Both the position numbers and the translations under genes were made by a program. A DNA stretch of 64,000 bases from Phaeophleospora eucalypticola (taxonomy: Eukaryota; Ascomycota; Dothideomycetes; Mycosphaerellales; Mycosphaerellaceae). The notes under the pieces are model-generated. The model did not search any database. It saw nothing but the letters and a program-made list of their open reading frames with translations, and was not told the DNA's origin. Where the stretch lies: NCBI GenBank assembly GCA_022814565.1, contig JAKLNG010000002.1, positions 186,001 through 250,000 of the forward strand, read 5' to 3'. Below are positions 52,517-63,618 of the stretch, piece after piece (position 1 is the first letter of the stretch; each line of letters opens with the position of its first letter).

Positions 52517-55500
52517 TCAGGCGGTCGCAGCCGGGGTTGCCACTTCATCCTCGTCTTCATCAACAAACGTTGTCCACGGATGCTCCAAGACTGCCTGAAT
52601 ACCAATTCGTCTTTCCACATCTCGATCGAGCATCTTTCGGATGAGATCCAAGTTGTCGTCGCTCATGATATACGGTACTCGCAGGTCGTGGTCCATAATC
52701 TCGTCGATGCTATAGAACGGATTTTCTTTGTACACGATGGTGTACAGAAGGATTCCGAGAGCCCAGACGTCTTGCTCTTTGCCTCGATACGGTAGGCCGC
52801 GGAGTACTTCCGGTGCTGCGTAGTCTACATTCTGTCAGTAAGGTTGCCGACTTCTAGTGATTGGGTCTGAAAGACGTACCTATAGTGCCAACAAAGACAT
52901 CAAATGGTCCAGACTTGATGTAAGCTGCGCTTCCGAAGTCGACGAGCTTGACGCGGCCTTCGCCGTCGAGCACCACGTTCTCGTCTTTGATATCTCGGTG
53001 GACAACCTTGGCGTCGATGTGAAGATGGTGCAGTGCATTGGCGACTTGCCGGAAGATCTTGCGGCACTCTCGCTCCTCCATCGTGACACGCAGTTCAATG
53101 TAATCGAACAGATCCATGCCGGGGAGACCGTGCGGTACCATCTCGATGTAGTAGTTGATGTCGTCCTCGAAAAAGTCCGCCATCTCAACAATGTTTGGAT
53201 GTTGCAGACCATCTCGTCGGAGGTAGTCCAAGACGTGAATCTCCAACGGCACGGTACCCAGTCGTCGGTCTCTGTGCCAGGTATCGACAAGAATTCGACG
53301 CTTTGTGACATATTTAATGACCATTTTGGTTGCGCCAGCCTTTTTGTATCGTGCCAACTTCACTTGACCATATGCGCCTTGGCCCATTTCTTCCAAAATT
53401 GTGAAGTCGTCGATCTTCTTCTTCTTAATGGTCTTCACGCCGGCATTGATCATATCTGGAGACGGATGCTCGTACGGCTCGCCTTCGCCTGGTGTGCTCG
53501 GCAGAATGGATTTGTCTTCTGAAGCCTTGGGACTGAGCACATGGGCTTCCTCGTCTTCCTCCTGAACGTTCGTCTCCGGCTCTGACGAGATTTCAGGGCT
53601 AGAAGCAGCTTCGTCATTCGCAAGACCAGGCGCTGGCTGAGGCGGGGTGCTCGGTCGGCTTATAAATGGAGTGACTGGTCCTACACCATGGTTCACAGCA
53701 TGCAGTTGCCTGCTGTAGGTGATCCAAAGGGCATAGACGACCTCACCACCACCAAAAGACCTGAAAGTATCATCCTCGTTGATGATCGTCTCGTTGTAGA
53801 TGGGGTCTCGGTCAGATCGAACAACACGCATCTGCACATCAATCATGATTTCTGCGCCATCTCTGTGCTTGGCCGGAAGCCCGCTTGGCCTGAGGAAGAT
53901 GGCAGCGGCGTCTGCTGAACCTTCTCTCAATGCGATCAGAGCACGAGCTCGTCTAAAGCTGTGCTCCGGGATCACGATGCCATCTACTAGTGCAATCTTG
54001 TCTTCATCAGTCATCACTCGGAGAACGTCGTCAAATCCAGGTATCAGATCATTGACTGCCAGTCCGTTGGGGTTGTTGTGACCGAATAAGGCAGCCGAAA
54101 ACACGTTGTTCGAACTGCTTACTCGCATTGTCGATGGGTTGACGACTATGATGCCAGCAATATGCGGAAAGCTCGATACGCGGAAAACGCTCTCGTTCGG
54201 CATCTGATCGACCGTGACAGGGATGTTGATGGAGTTGCTCGTTCGCGCCGTAAACCTCCTAAGTCGGGCGATTGCATCGTAATCAATAGCTCCAGTGTTG
54301 GTGCCAGCGAGCTTAGGCCATGCTGGGATCAGTCGCTGTACGTCCATGCCGTTGCGGACACGATCCAGGCCGAAAATGGATTCCAGATCTCCGCTGCCTT
54401 TCAGAACAAGGCCAATTTCATCGACGGTAAGCATCGCAACATCTTCAGCAATCTCCTCGAGTACCCAAATGAGATTCTGCCCCTTCTCCTTGACCCAAAG
54501 TGAAGCGCTACCGGTCGCGCCATTGAGTTTCTGAATCGGCACCACGTCGCCGCAAAGCAGCACGCCTCTGCTCTTGTTACCTGGATGGTTGACCTGCTTC
54601 TGGGGCGTTTTGGTGCCATCCTCAGTTTTGCTTCTCCGGCTCTGGTACGTCTGCCTGGAGGGCGGTTTCGAGAGCAGTTTGGCTGTAACGCCGTTACCCA
54701 TGCTCGCAAGACTATTGCTTGGGCTGGTCTTACCGGGCGGAGGTGGAGGCTGCAACTTCGACTGTCTGGATGTATTTCCACTCTCCGGATTCTTCAGCTT
54801 CTCCTCAAGCCATTTTCGACGCTCTTCTTTGATCACCTCCATGATACCAAGCTTTCTGACTTCAGCGCGAGTCACACCAAATACTAAGCATGCCATGTCG
54901 TTGGCAGCAGTTATAGTCCAAGGCGCTGAAGCCTCCGTGGTAAAAATGGCCTGTGCTTGATGATTCCGGTGGCCATGCGGTGCTCTCTCGCCGCTCACAC
55001 CGGTATTGGATCGGGCTGGAGGCTGCGGAACAGAGGGAGCAACTGGTTGGCGCTCTCGGTACGGCTGGGCCATGGCTTCCGTCAGCTTGTGTTGCATTGA
55101 GTAGCCACCAACATCAGTGTACGTTCGCTTCAGGGCAGTTCGACGGGGTTGGTTCGTTGACATTCCCACAAACTCATCATCGGTCGCGGCTGCACCATGA
55201 GAAATATCAAGCTCTTCTGGCTCCTCGGAAATGGTGTTTTCTGCGACAGTCTCAGGGATGCGCAGATTGTTTGGCGACGAGACTTCACTTTTCAGCTCTC
55301 GATCTGAAGTACCATGCTCTGGCCTGACCGACTCTCTGCCTCTCGCCGTCACTGAGCTCTCTAGGCTAACGGGACTCTCGGTCTCCTGTTCACTGGGAAT
55401 GAAACTCTTCTCGAACACATTCTCGTTGGCCAAGTGCGCAGGTCCGGTGAGAGGCCCTGTGTCGACACCCAGTCCGGTGGTGTGTAGAGCCGGTGGGCCC

Positions 55501-56308
55501 ATGATGTTGGCTTTTTGCATTAGCTCCATCATGCTGAGAAGTTCATCGTCACCAGCGAGGCGTGCTTGAGCATTGGCAATCCGAGGCGAGGATTGTGCCC
55601 AACTCAATTTCTCCTTCATAAATTCAATGCTGCGCTTCAAAACATTTTGACGATCGTGGAGTGAGTTGTTGCTCTGGTGAGCAAAAGAGAATGAGTGAAG
55701 CGACTCGGATGGGAACCGCGTGAGGTCCTCGCTGAATGGAAGTGTTGGTGAGGTAGGCCCGAGTAGGGCAAAGGAGGATTTGCGAGACACTGGACTTGAA
55801 GGGGCGGGAGATATCGGTTGCAGATTTGGCGAGGAGGGGTTTCTGCTCAGCGATTGTGGTTGCTGCCGTATCCGTCGTAGGCCAGTGTCCCGCTCAGGCG
55901 CTAGGATAGGTGATCTAGTATTCAGACACGGGGTCAGCCAACGCAAACAACTATCATGTGGGCATGATTGTCCGTGCACGTATGACTCCTCCAACAGCAA
56001 CGCATCTGCTCTTTCCAAGGCTGGCTCGAGTCTAGAGCCGCGTGTTCACGGCAAGTGACGCACCTTGTGAGGTTCTCGTATGCATCTGAGGAGCTACCGG
56101 CATCGACAGACAGTCTTGCTCTTGACTGGTACTGCTGCGAGTCCACATCGGTACGCAGACTAGCGCTGCTGGAACTGGGCGAGACGAGAGAGGACGGTGA
56201 GCGGGTCTTAGGGATATGGAGGGCGGTAGGCCGCGGAGGGTGGTCGCTGTGGGCAGTTGGCTGCTGGCTGATTGCGGGCTGCGCGTTGGGAGTGTCTGTT
56301 ACAAGCAT
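52517..56308 (-). CDS. PAS-domain serine/threonine protein kinase (PAS kinase, Psk-type)
   Basis: Three exons (56308-56064, 55914-52880, 52824-52517), with introns GTGCGT..ACTAG and GTACGT..TGTAG, give 1,195 aa. The first 390 residues are disordered and phosphosite-rich. A PAS-like domain at about 400-460 contains TTEASAPWTITAANDMACLVFG, and a second at about 650-720 contains HIAGIIVVNPSTMRVSSSNNVF. The kinase domain (about 915-1,190) has all core motifs: GQGAYGQVKLA (P-loop), MVIKYV (VAIK-like lysine), VVHRDIKDENVV (catalytic loop), LVDFGSA (DFG), YAAPEVLRG (APE) and RRIGIQAVLEHPW at the end. Yeast Psk1/Psk2 and human PASK have the same plan and link nutrient state to glycogen/UDP-glucose use and translation. 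Substrates here are inferred, not shown. Confidence 0.95.
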
Positions 56309-57420
56309 TGCTCGTCAGCGGGTCTGTTTCGCCTGACAGGTGTGTCCGCGGCGGGCGTGGAGCAGCATGTGGTGGGAAGCTCGAAGTCGCCGGCGGAGCT
56401 GTGGACGAGGGCGGAGAGGTGTACCATCTTGCACTTCACCAGGCGGAGTCATGCTCTCGCCTCAACAGCTCGACTAGCGGACGGACAATGAGGAGAGTGG
56501 CTCTCGTTGTCACCACTACGACCGCGCGCCCCTCGCTCGTCTTCACGTGTGGCTTGTAGCCAGGATATCCCAGGATATCCCAGCGAGGCGCGCAAATATC
56601 GCAATCGCGGGTGGACGGGTATCGACAATCGCGGACAGCTCGTGGTCCTGGTACGGCGGGCACTCGGCTTCACTGTGTCGCACAGGCGAGCGAGCAGGCA
56701 ATGCGGAAAATGAGGCAAAGTAGATGCACTGCAGCAGGAGGGAGCCCGCGCTGGAGAAGGCGGCACGATGGATGCCTATGTAAAGTATGTAAGTTACTCT
56801 TCCGGTCGAATGAGCTGGAATTCTCCGAACGGCGTCGTCGGCGATAGGGAGAAGTTGACAGGAAGGCAGAGCGGCAGGCGGCAAGTGGTGGTGTTGGGGA
56901 GTTGGAGGTGTCGTGTCGTGGCGGAGTAGTCGCAGGTAAGTCGAGTCTGGTAAAACTACAAAGTATAAAGTGCAGGGAAGGGCGGCAAGTCGTACTCCAC
57001 CTCCACACTGCTAGCATCGACGCGTCCCGCACTAATGCTCGATGCGCCATGCTGATAATGACTGCTCTCACCCTTCGTCTCCTTTCTCACCGTCGGGGAA
57101 AAACCAATTTCTACATCCCCATGACCATTGATGTCGACGTGACGGCCCAGACCGCTGTGTGCACGCAGATGATCGTGCAGTTCGGGGAGAACAGGAGCAC
57201 TTCCCTCCCACCCATCGCTTGACTGCAGCAGGATCAGGTGGCTTGCAGCTCGCAGCCAGTACCTTGACACACTGCATCTAGGACAAACGACAAGGTCTGG
57301 TAGTCCATACATTTGAGCCCTCAACTGGCTCGCTCGGATTCATACTCGCTCGCATAATCGTAAATACAACGGCCCCGGATTACATCTACATAGGGACTTC
57401 CTGATGTACTGCTAGCACCA
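56309..57420. other. Intergenic: PAS-kinase promoter and 3' flank of the ankyrin gene
   Basis: 1.1 kb, containing the tandem GGATATCC repeat at 56561-56583. No gene seen. Confidence 0.45.
56561..56583. repeat. Tandem palindromic GGATATCC repeat
   Basis: The 10-nt unit CAGGATATCC occurs twice head to tail (56561-56570, 56571-56580), followed by CAG. Each unit contains the 8-nt palindrome GGATATCC. It lies about 250 nt upstream of the PAS-kinase start codon, so it may bind a dimeric regulator. No known factor is assigned. Confidence 0.6.
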
Positions 57421-60400
57421 TCACTTCGAATGCATAATCGTGACCTGCGTGGTCGATCCCACTACAGCCGCTTCATCCAGCGCTCTCATCTCCCCGGCAA
57501 GATAAGTCTTGGGTCGCGGCCGCTCGGCCATCATGATCCCCAGCTTGTCGACAAAGCAATGGTCTTCCTTAACCCCTTTTGGCTGCGACAATCCATCTGC
57601 ATAGTCGAATCGCACCTCGATTGGGATTTCCTGCAGGGTAGGATGCAAGTTCTTCAGCACGTCGTTCAGGCGCACGTAGCGCAGAACAGCTTCGCTCGCG
57701 CGGAGCTTTTGTTTGGCATCTGCGGTGGCGTTGATTCGCCCTGCGATTCTTGTGAGTTCCTGGTCAAATGAAAGGTTCGAGTACTCCTCGCCGTCTGCGC
57801 CGCTCGGGTCAATGCTATCCAATGGAGGAAGAGACGTCAGGATGGATTCAATGAGCGGAATCTCGTCCGTGTAGACGTCCCTGGTGTCCCACACATCTGC
57901 GAGACTTCCTTCGTATCCAGGTACGTCGCTCCGAAGCATCAGCTCGATGCCGTGCTTCCCGATCAAAGGTGCGGCTTGGATATTTGTCACCCATGCATTG
58001 TTGTCCGCAGATGCTGCTTGATGCACAGGCGATGAGTTGTCAAGCTTGACGACTTGCAAAGGCGTGAAGTGATGCACAATGTGACTTCGCGCCTCAGGAT
58101 CGTAATCAAAGCCAGACTCTGGACTAAGCACCTGACAGAAAGCTTCCGGCAACGAGCTGACGATGTGACCGCGGTGTCTTCGCTTCGCCTCTTCCATTTC
58201 CTGTGCGATTCGCTTCTGTTCCTCTTCGGCGCGTCGTGCTTCTGCAGCCTTACGCTCTTCTTCCTCTTGCCGAGCCTCCTCAGCCTTTCGCTCTTCTTCC
58301 TCCTTGCGGGCCTTCTCCTCTGCAGCACGCTTGGCAGCAGCTTCAGCCTCAGCACGCGCTTCTTCTTCGCGCTGAGCAGCGACCCGATTCGCCTCCGCCT
58401 CCGCTTCGGCAGCGCGCGTCCTCTCTTCTTCGTTCTGTGTTGCAGATGCGTCGTCACCCTCTTGCTCCTCCTTCTTCTCAAGCAAGGTCGGCAGTGGCTG
58501 TTCACTGTTTCCGCGTAATGAGGCTCTCCGTGTTCTGGGAGAAGAGTCGACAGGCTGTGCAGACAGGCTCTTGGTCCTCGAGCGAGTTGGAGTGCGCTTG
58601 ATGGCTGGACTCTGCGGTGGTTTCATCGACCCTTCCTGGGCCTCTTCAGCTCCGGTGGCCATTTCCGAACTTGACTCGTCTGACGACGAATCGGACTCCT
58701 GCTTTCCTTTCGCCGCTCGTAGTTCGCGCCTCGACATCAATTTGCGACCGTTCTTGCGCCTTGGGGCCTGCTCTTCGTCGCTATCCTCGTCTTCTTCGTC
58801 TTGCGCACGTTGCATCGGACGCCGCTTCGCGCTGTCTCTCTTAGTGACTGGACTCGAGCTCCTGCGATCTTTCTGGGATGCTCGCTGGTCATATAATTTT
58901 TGAAGCAGCTTCTGCTCGTCTTGCCAGTTGGGTCCGTGCCTCTCTTCGGCGATTTCAGGCCAGGTCTTTCCTTGCCTATTTCGATACAGTGGGTCGAAGT
59001 TCTCCAATTCTGTGAGAGATTTGACCATTTCCCAGTGCGAAGACCCCAGCACACTAAGCAGTGGCCTCTCCGGCTTTTGGCCTTTCTTCTTCTCCGGCAG
59101 CTCTACCAATAGCATGTTGACCAAGTAAGAATCACCCGTCTTGGCGGCAGCGGCTATTACCACATTATCCACCGGGACTCGCGCGTCCAAAAACTCCCTC
59201 ACTCCTGTGCGATCCGTATTCTGCACCAGTTTCAGGAGGTTCTCGTATGTGCGAGCCATGAAGTGCAACTCCTTGGCTGGACCTGCGCGGTGACGGCTCT
59301 CTTCTTCCTCCTCCCGTCTCTGCTTCGCGCCGCTGCTGTTCCACTCTTCGATCGCCCTTCGCAACGCAGATCTTATCTCCTCAGCATCGTCAGTATCGTC
59401 GGTGACAACGTCCAGAGCCTGCTGTCCTTTGTAATTTTGTCGAAGAGGGTCCACGCCAGCTTTGAGCAGACTGTTGACCACGTCCAAATGTCCATTCTCG
59501 GCAGCATCAATCAAAGGCGTATCCTTATCAACGTTGGCGCAGTCGATCTGACACCCTTGCTCGATCAAATAATCGACAACCTCCACATTGCCATTTAGAG
59601 CCGCAATTTGGAGAGGTTTGTTTCCTGCAAACTCGGCAATTTCCATGATTTCCGGGTCCTTGGCTCGCAAGTCTTTTACAAGGTCCAGATCGCCATCCTC
59701 ACACGCTTCTGCGAATTTGGTGAAGCCATACTTGTTTACATGTCGCTTGGCTTCTCGCCCACCGGGCCTCCCTGGTGTCGAAGTGGATCGTCCAATTCCT
59801 CTACGCGGTCTTCGCCCCTCTGGCTGTCCATGAGAAGTTGTCTCCGATGATGCATCTGACTCCTCCCATGAATTCCTTGATGATTTCGAGTCCTTGGGCC
59901 CTTGGGTGGCAGCGCGCCTCTTGCTGCTCGGGACTTCTCCGGTGCCATCCATGAAGGCAGACTGTGTAGACACGGCGCGTCTGTGGCTCCGTAATTTTGG
60001 GGATGGCGAATGTTCGGAGCGTCCGGCTGCTTCCTCTGAATTCAATCCGCGCAGGCGCCTTTTTGGGCCATCGAAGCTGGGTCGTTTGTTGGGAAGACTG
60101 ACGGAAGAAGCGCGATGTTTTCGCTTTCGCGGATTCGGTGACTGCAGTCCGTCGCGGGAAAAGTCCGGTCGCTCTGAAGCCGCTCGCGAAGGCGCATTGG
60201 AGCTGCGCGGCGAGCTGAGGGAGTCGCTCTCGTGGCCTTGATTGCTTTCGTCCTCATCCACCTTCATCTCGTCACCTGATATGGCCTTGTCCATGCTCAT
60301 CTCTGTGCTAGGGGCAGGCGACACAGCAGCAGAGTCATTCTCGTCATCATTGTCGGTTGGTACTGGCAAGCTACCTATGCGATGTTTCGGCGGCCTCTCT

Positions 60401-60720
60401 GATTTGATGGTATGTCCTTGCTTTTCAGCCTCTTTCTTCTTTTTCACGGGGCTGTCGATCAGAGTCTCCGCCTCTGAATCTGCCCCAGCATCATCTCCTA
60501 CGCCAGCAACAGCACCCTGATTGGCGCTACCTGACGACTTGGCCGCCAAGTCTGCATTGTCATCATTATCCTCATTGGTGCTTCTCCTGTTTCGTGCAGG
60601 CGAGGACTTCACACGCCTTGCGCTGGCTTCAGAACCGCGCCGGCCATTCGGAGAGCCATCTTTGGAACCAGTCTGTCCAGCCTCAGACTTCGGCGGGTCC
60701 GGTGACTTGCTCCCATTCAT
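57421..60720 (-). CDS. Ankyrin-repeat nuclear protein, Hos4-like (Set3 histone-deacetylase complex)
   Basis: A single exon of 1,099 aa from the ATG at 60720. Residues 1-325 are disordered, S/D/E/R-rich, with many SP sites and basic clusters (RRRPRR-like). From about 327, VNKYGFTKFAEACEDGDLDLVKDL begins an ankyrin array: FAGNKPLQIAALNGNVEVVDYL, DKDTPLIDAAENGHLDVVNSLL and YKGQQALDV. This wording and the preceding VNK-Y-G-x-T block resemble Hos4-type proteins of the Set3 complex. Residues about 600-760 are charged with SR-type clusters, and about 767-857 form a long E/A/R/K coiled coil. The last 240 residues (FCQVLSPESGFDYD, PLIGKHGIELMLRSD, EIPLIESILTSLPPLD) are a conserved-looking unknown domain. 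Assignment to the complex is inference. Confidence 0.85.
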   Translation of the reverse strand: MNGSKSPDPPKSEAGQTGSKDGSPNGRRGSEASARRVKSSPARNRRSTNEDNDDNADLAAKSSGSANQGAVAGVGDDAGADSEAETLIDSPVKKKKEAEKQGHTIKSERPPKHRIGSLPVPTDNDDENDSAAVSPAPSTEMSMDKAISGDEMKVDEDESNQGHESDSLSSPRSSNAPSRAASERPDFSRDGLQSPNPRKRKHRASSVSLPNKRPSFDGPKRRLRGLNSEEAAGRSEHSPSPKLRSHRRAVSTQSAFMDGTGEVPSSKRRAATQGPKDSKSSRNSWEESDASSETTSHGQPEGRRPRRGIGRSTSTPGRPGGREAKRHVNKYGFTKFAEACEDGDLDLVKDLRAKDPEIMEIAEFAGNKPLQIAALNGNVEVVDYLIEQGCQIDCANVDKDTPLIDAAENGHLDVVNSLLKAGVDPLRQNYKGQQALDVVTDDTDDAEEIRSALRRAIEEWNSSGAKQRREEEEESRHRAGPAKELHFMARTYENLLKLVQNTDRTGVREFLDARVPVDNVVIAAAAKTGDSYLVNMLLVELPEKKKGQKPERPLLSVLGSSHWEMVKSLTELENFDPLYRNRQGKTWPEIAEERHGPNWQDEQKLLQKLYDQRASQKDRRSSSPVTKRDSAKRRPMQRAQDEEDEDSDEEQAPRRKNGRKLMSRRELRAAKGKQESDSSSDESSSEMATGAEEAQEGSMKPPQSPAIKRTPTRSRTKSLSAQPVDSSPRTRRASLRGNSEQPLPTLLEKKEEQEGDDASATQNEEERTRAAEAEAEANRVAAQREEEARAEAEAAAKRAAEEKARKEEEERKAEEARQEEEERKAAEARRAEEEQKRIAQEMEEAKRRHRGHIVSSLPEAFCQVLSPESGFDYDPEARSHIVHHFTPLQVVKLDNSSPVHQAASADNNAWVTNIQAAPLIGKHGIELMLRSDVPGYEGSLADVWDTRDVYTDEIPLIESILTSLPPLDSIDPSGADGEEYSNLSFDQELTRIAGRINATADAKQKLRASEAVLRYVRLNDVLKNLHPTLQEIPIEVRFDYADGLSQPKGVKEDHCFVDKLGIMMAERPRPKTYLAGEMRALDEAAVVGSTTQVTIMHSK

Positions 60721-61389
60721 GCCTCAGTGCAAGTTGCGCTCGACGCATGCCTTCCCCGGCAGCGCAGCAGCAACAGCACGTCTCTTCGGTCGGGCGCAAG
60801 CGCAAGCGCGAGAACGGGCAGGCGCAGCGTTCGAGGGGCCGAGTCGAGTTGTCGTGAAGATTTAGACAGCGCTTTGGCTGTTCCGAAGTCGACGCTGGTG
60901 CTGCCACGCGTTGCGCAAAGTCTTGACGCGTTGTTTGCTTATTTGCGCGATGTTGTTTGGAGGATGTGTTTCGCCGGAGTGATAGAGCCTCTGTAACTTT
61001 GCGGGATCGGCCGGCCAAGAAGCCAAGGAAGGAACGCTAGCCCCCTAAGCACTTCGCCCCGGACGTGGAATCAAAATCACCATGCCGCATCATCACATGA
61101 AGAGGAACGTGCATCCATTCGCGTTCAGCTCATGAGTATTGATCATGCATTCGTGCGCTTGCTACTCGCTAATCAGGAGTATATCGTGCGTCGCTGTGAG
61201 TCCTTCGTTACCATCCTGACCCAACACCCTCTCTACCCAACGCCTGTCCTTGCCTAAAATCGATATGCGCGCTCTTCCATAAAGCCCTTGTCGTTCCCAA
61301 CGATACTCACCAAAAGTAAAATTGACGATCCAGACCTTGCCTGTGCCTTGCGCCCGCGCCCACAAACATACAGATATTCATAAAAGCAT
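60721..61389. other. Intergenic, no gene seen
   Basis: 669 nt between two minus-strand genes. Nothing recognised. Confidence 0.45.
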
Positions 61390-63618
61390 TCACATGATCG
61401 TGCATCCACCGCTTCGAGCACGTCGTCGCCTGCCGCCTCCAACTCCAATTCCCGGCGTGTTAGCATCCTCCTCATCGGCGTGCATCATTTGCGCCTCGCG
61501 AGCTCGTCTTTGCCGGCGACGTCTACCAACTCCATGCGCACCGGCCTCTTCTTGTGCGATCATGTACTCCGCCCACTTTCTCTCAAGACGCCTAGCTGCC
61601 ATAAAGTCGCCTCGCATCACACGCTTGGTGTGTTCTTCGACAGTTGGTTGGTAAGTGTAGAAACACTTCAGCTGAATCACCTGCGTAGGGAAACTGGAGC
61701 TATGAACAACCTGAATTCGCGGCGCCGTGGGTAGATTCTCAGCGGATGAGCTTGCGGAGTTGTTCGCACCTTTTCGAAGAGGCGGCAGTTGCGTGGTTTG
61801 CGTGGTGATTGTGAGATCAGCGTTTCGCGACAAGACTTCACGCACACCTGTCCAAGTGACGTTTTGACAATCGTATGCAACCAGCCGAAGGCCGACCGAG
61901 GGCTTGAAAATTGCTTTGCCTGGCTGTACTGCCCCTCGAATGGTTGTTCGAGGCACTCGCTGTCGCACCATGGACGCGGCCTCAGCCAGCACAAGGTCTC
62001 CAATGCGTGTGTTGTCCATCTCGAGCGATTGCAAATTAGTGCAAGACTTCAGCACTGGGAGCATACCGGCGTCACCAATGTTCTCGCAGTACGAAATGCT
62101 CAAGTGTCGGAGGCGCTTAGCACACGGAGCGTTAGCCAGCGTCTGAGGCACAAGGTTAGTGAGATCCTCAAGCTCCTCCAGATCAAGATGTGTCAACATT
62201 GGCGTGGTAGGCAAGAGATCTGTCAGAGTTGCATCCAATATTCCGTGACACTTGGACAGCTGGAGTCCTTCAATGTCGGGAATATTGTTGACTAGCGTCC
62301 TTACGCCTTGATCGGTTATGCTGCGGCATCTTGTTAGGTCAAGGTGCTTGAACCTTCGCGGAGGTACAACAGGACGCCCAGTGATGTAGTCGATTTCTTG
62401 ATCCCGGCCTTCTATGAGGACTGCCAGAGACTCGTCCGTCAATGAGTCACAGTTCATCAGTATCAGACGCTCCATGGTATTCTTTAGGAACAACTCGTGC
62501 ATGAAGTCCAGGTCGTCCCAGCCGCGAATCTCTCCTGCACGCAGGTCTTTCAAACCTGGACATCCGGTTATGACATGCTTCAGACCTTTAGTGTCGATGT
62601 TGTTGCACCATGAAATGTTCAAGCATTCAAGCTTCGGACAGTTGGCTCCCAGAATCTTCATGCCGTGGTTGGTGGCACCAGCAAGGCCAGACAGGTTGAT
62701 GTGCACAAGCCGGTTGTTCGACCACAAGAAGTTGTGTATTGAAGCCCTGTCAATTCGGCATCCTTCGAGTGAGAAGTTCTCCAGGTTCTTACAGGCATCG
62801 GTGAGGTCTCGAGTGTTCCAACGCTCTCGCAGCTGTACACAACCTCGCAAGTTCAGGTCTCGCACGAATGGTCCAGCTGAGGTGATGAGCTTGACGAGCG
62901 AGTCGCCTGAAATGTCTCGGTAGAATCCAGAGGTATCCAAGATGCTCCACAGCTGTCCATCGAAACACATCTGATGCCATGCTTTTGACACGAGCGAGCA
63001 ACGTACAATCTGTTTTGGGTCCAGATATGTGAGGATTTCCATCTTCAGCTCTGAGGGCAGATCTCGCCAGAAGTTGATGTCCCGCCTCTGCGGCCTGGCC
63101 TTCGTGACAGGTCTTGAGAAGTAGTCTTCGTCTACTTCCGCGATGCCCAGCGCAGGACCAGAGCGAGAGGTAGGTCTAAAGTCTGTTGGCACTCCGACGG
63201 ATAGCTTGCCATCCTGACCAACGAGATGCCGTACTCTCGCATTTTCGTCCAAGAAGGGAACCTGAACTCCAGGTGTCGTAGCCGCCGACAACGAGGGCGT
63301 GCCGTATCCTGTTGATTCCTCCCTACTCAAAGGCGACCCGAATGCATGTGCTCCCAGAGACGAAGCCGAATTCAGAGAGATACATGATATCGAGCCCTTT
63401 CCAGTCCCATTGTAACCACGCGTTCGAGAACTGCCGAGTCTTGCTACGGATGGAGATGAGGATATTCGGTGTAGTCCAGCAAAGAACTTCTTCCTCCCTC
63501 TGAGCTTCGGAGGCTGTTCTTGAAATGGAGGAAAGGCGACAGTGACGCTTTGTGGTGATCCAATGGGGGTGTGTGCTTCTTCCGCAACGCCGATCGAGTC
63601 GCTGGAGGCGCTCGCCAT
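61390..63618 (-). CDS. F-box/LRR protein (FBXL type) with C-terminal CaaX prenylation box
   Basis: A single exon of 742 aa from the ATG at 63618. The first 170 residues are disordered and Ser-rich. The F-box at about 180-228 reads INFWRDLPSELKMEILTYLD...RCSLVSKAWHQMC. Cysteine-containing LRRs (AMN1/FBXL type) run from about 240 to 520: FVRDLNLRGCVQL, NLENFSLEGCRID, KLECLNISWCNNI, MERLILMNCDSLTD, FKHLDLTRCRSITD, LRHLSISYCENIGD. The C-terminal 80 residues contain FMAARRLERKWAEYM, an Arg-rich stretch, a glycine run and finally RRRRARSGGCTIM. CTIM fits a CaaX box (M favours farnesylation) and is preceded by a polybasic patch, the usual pairing for membrane-targeted prenylated proteins. It probably recruits substrates to an SCF ubiquitin ligase at a membrane. 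Confidence 0.93.
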   Translation of the reverse strand: MASASSDSIGVAEEAHTPIGSPQSVTVAFPPFQEQPPKLRGRKKFFAGLHRISSSPSVARLGSSRTRGYNGTGKGSISCISLNSASSLGAHAFGSPLSREESTGYGTPSLSAATTPGVQVPFLDENARVRHLVGQDGKLSVGVPTDFRPTSRSGPALGIAEVDEDYFSRPVTKARPQRRDINFWRDLPSELKMEILTYLDPKQIVRCSLVSKAWHQMCFDGQLWSILDTSGFYRDISGDSLVKLITSAGPFVRDLNLRGCVQLRERWNTRDLTDACKNLENFSLEGCRIDRASIHNFLWSNNRLVHINLSGLAGATNHGMKILGANCPKLECLNISWCNNIDTKGLKHVITGCPGLKDLRAGEIRGWDDLDFMHELFLKNTMERLILMNCDSLTDESLAVLIEGRDQEIDYITGRPVVPPRRFKHLDLTRCRSITDQGVRTLVNNIPDIEGLQLSKCHGILDATLTDLLPTTPMLTHLDLEELEDLTNLVPQTLANAPCAKRLRHLSISYCENIGDAGMLPVLKSCTNLQSLEMDNTRIGDLVLAEAASMVRQRVPRTTIRGAVQPGKAIFKPSVGLRLVAYDCQNVTWTGVREVLSRNADLTITTQTTQLPPLRKGANNSASSSAENLPTAPRIQVVHSSSFPTQVIQLKCFYTYQPTVEEHTKRVMRGDFMAARRLERKWAEYMIAQEEAGAHGVGRRRRQRRAREAQMMHADEEDANTPGIGVGGGRRRRARSGGCTIM

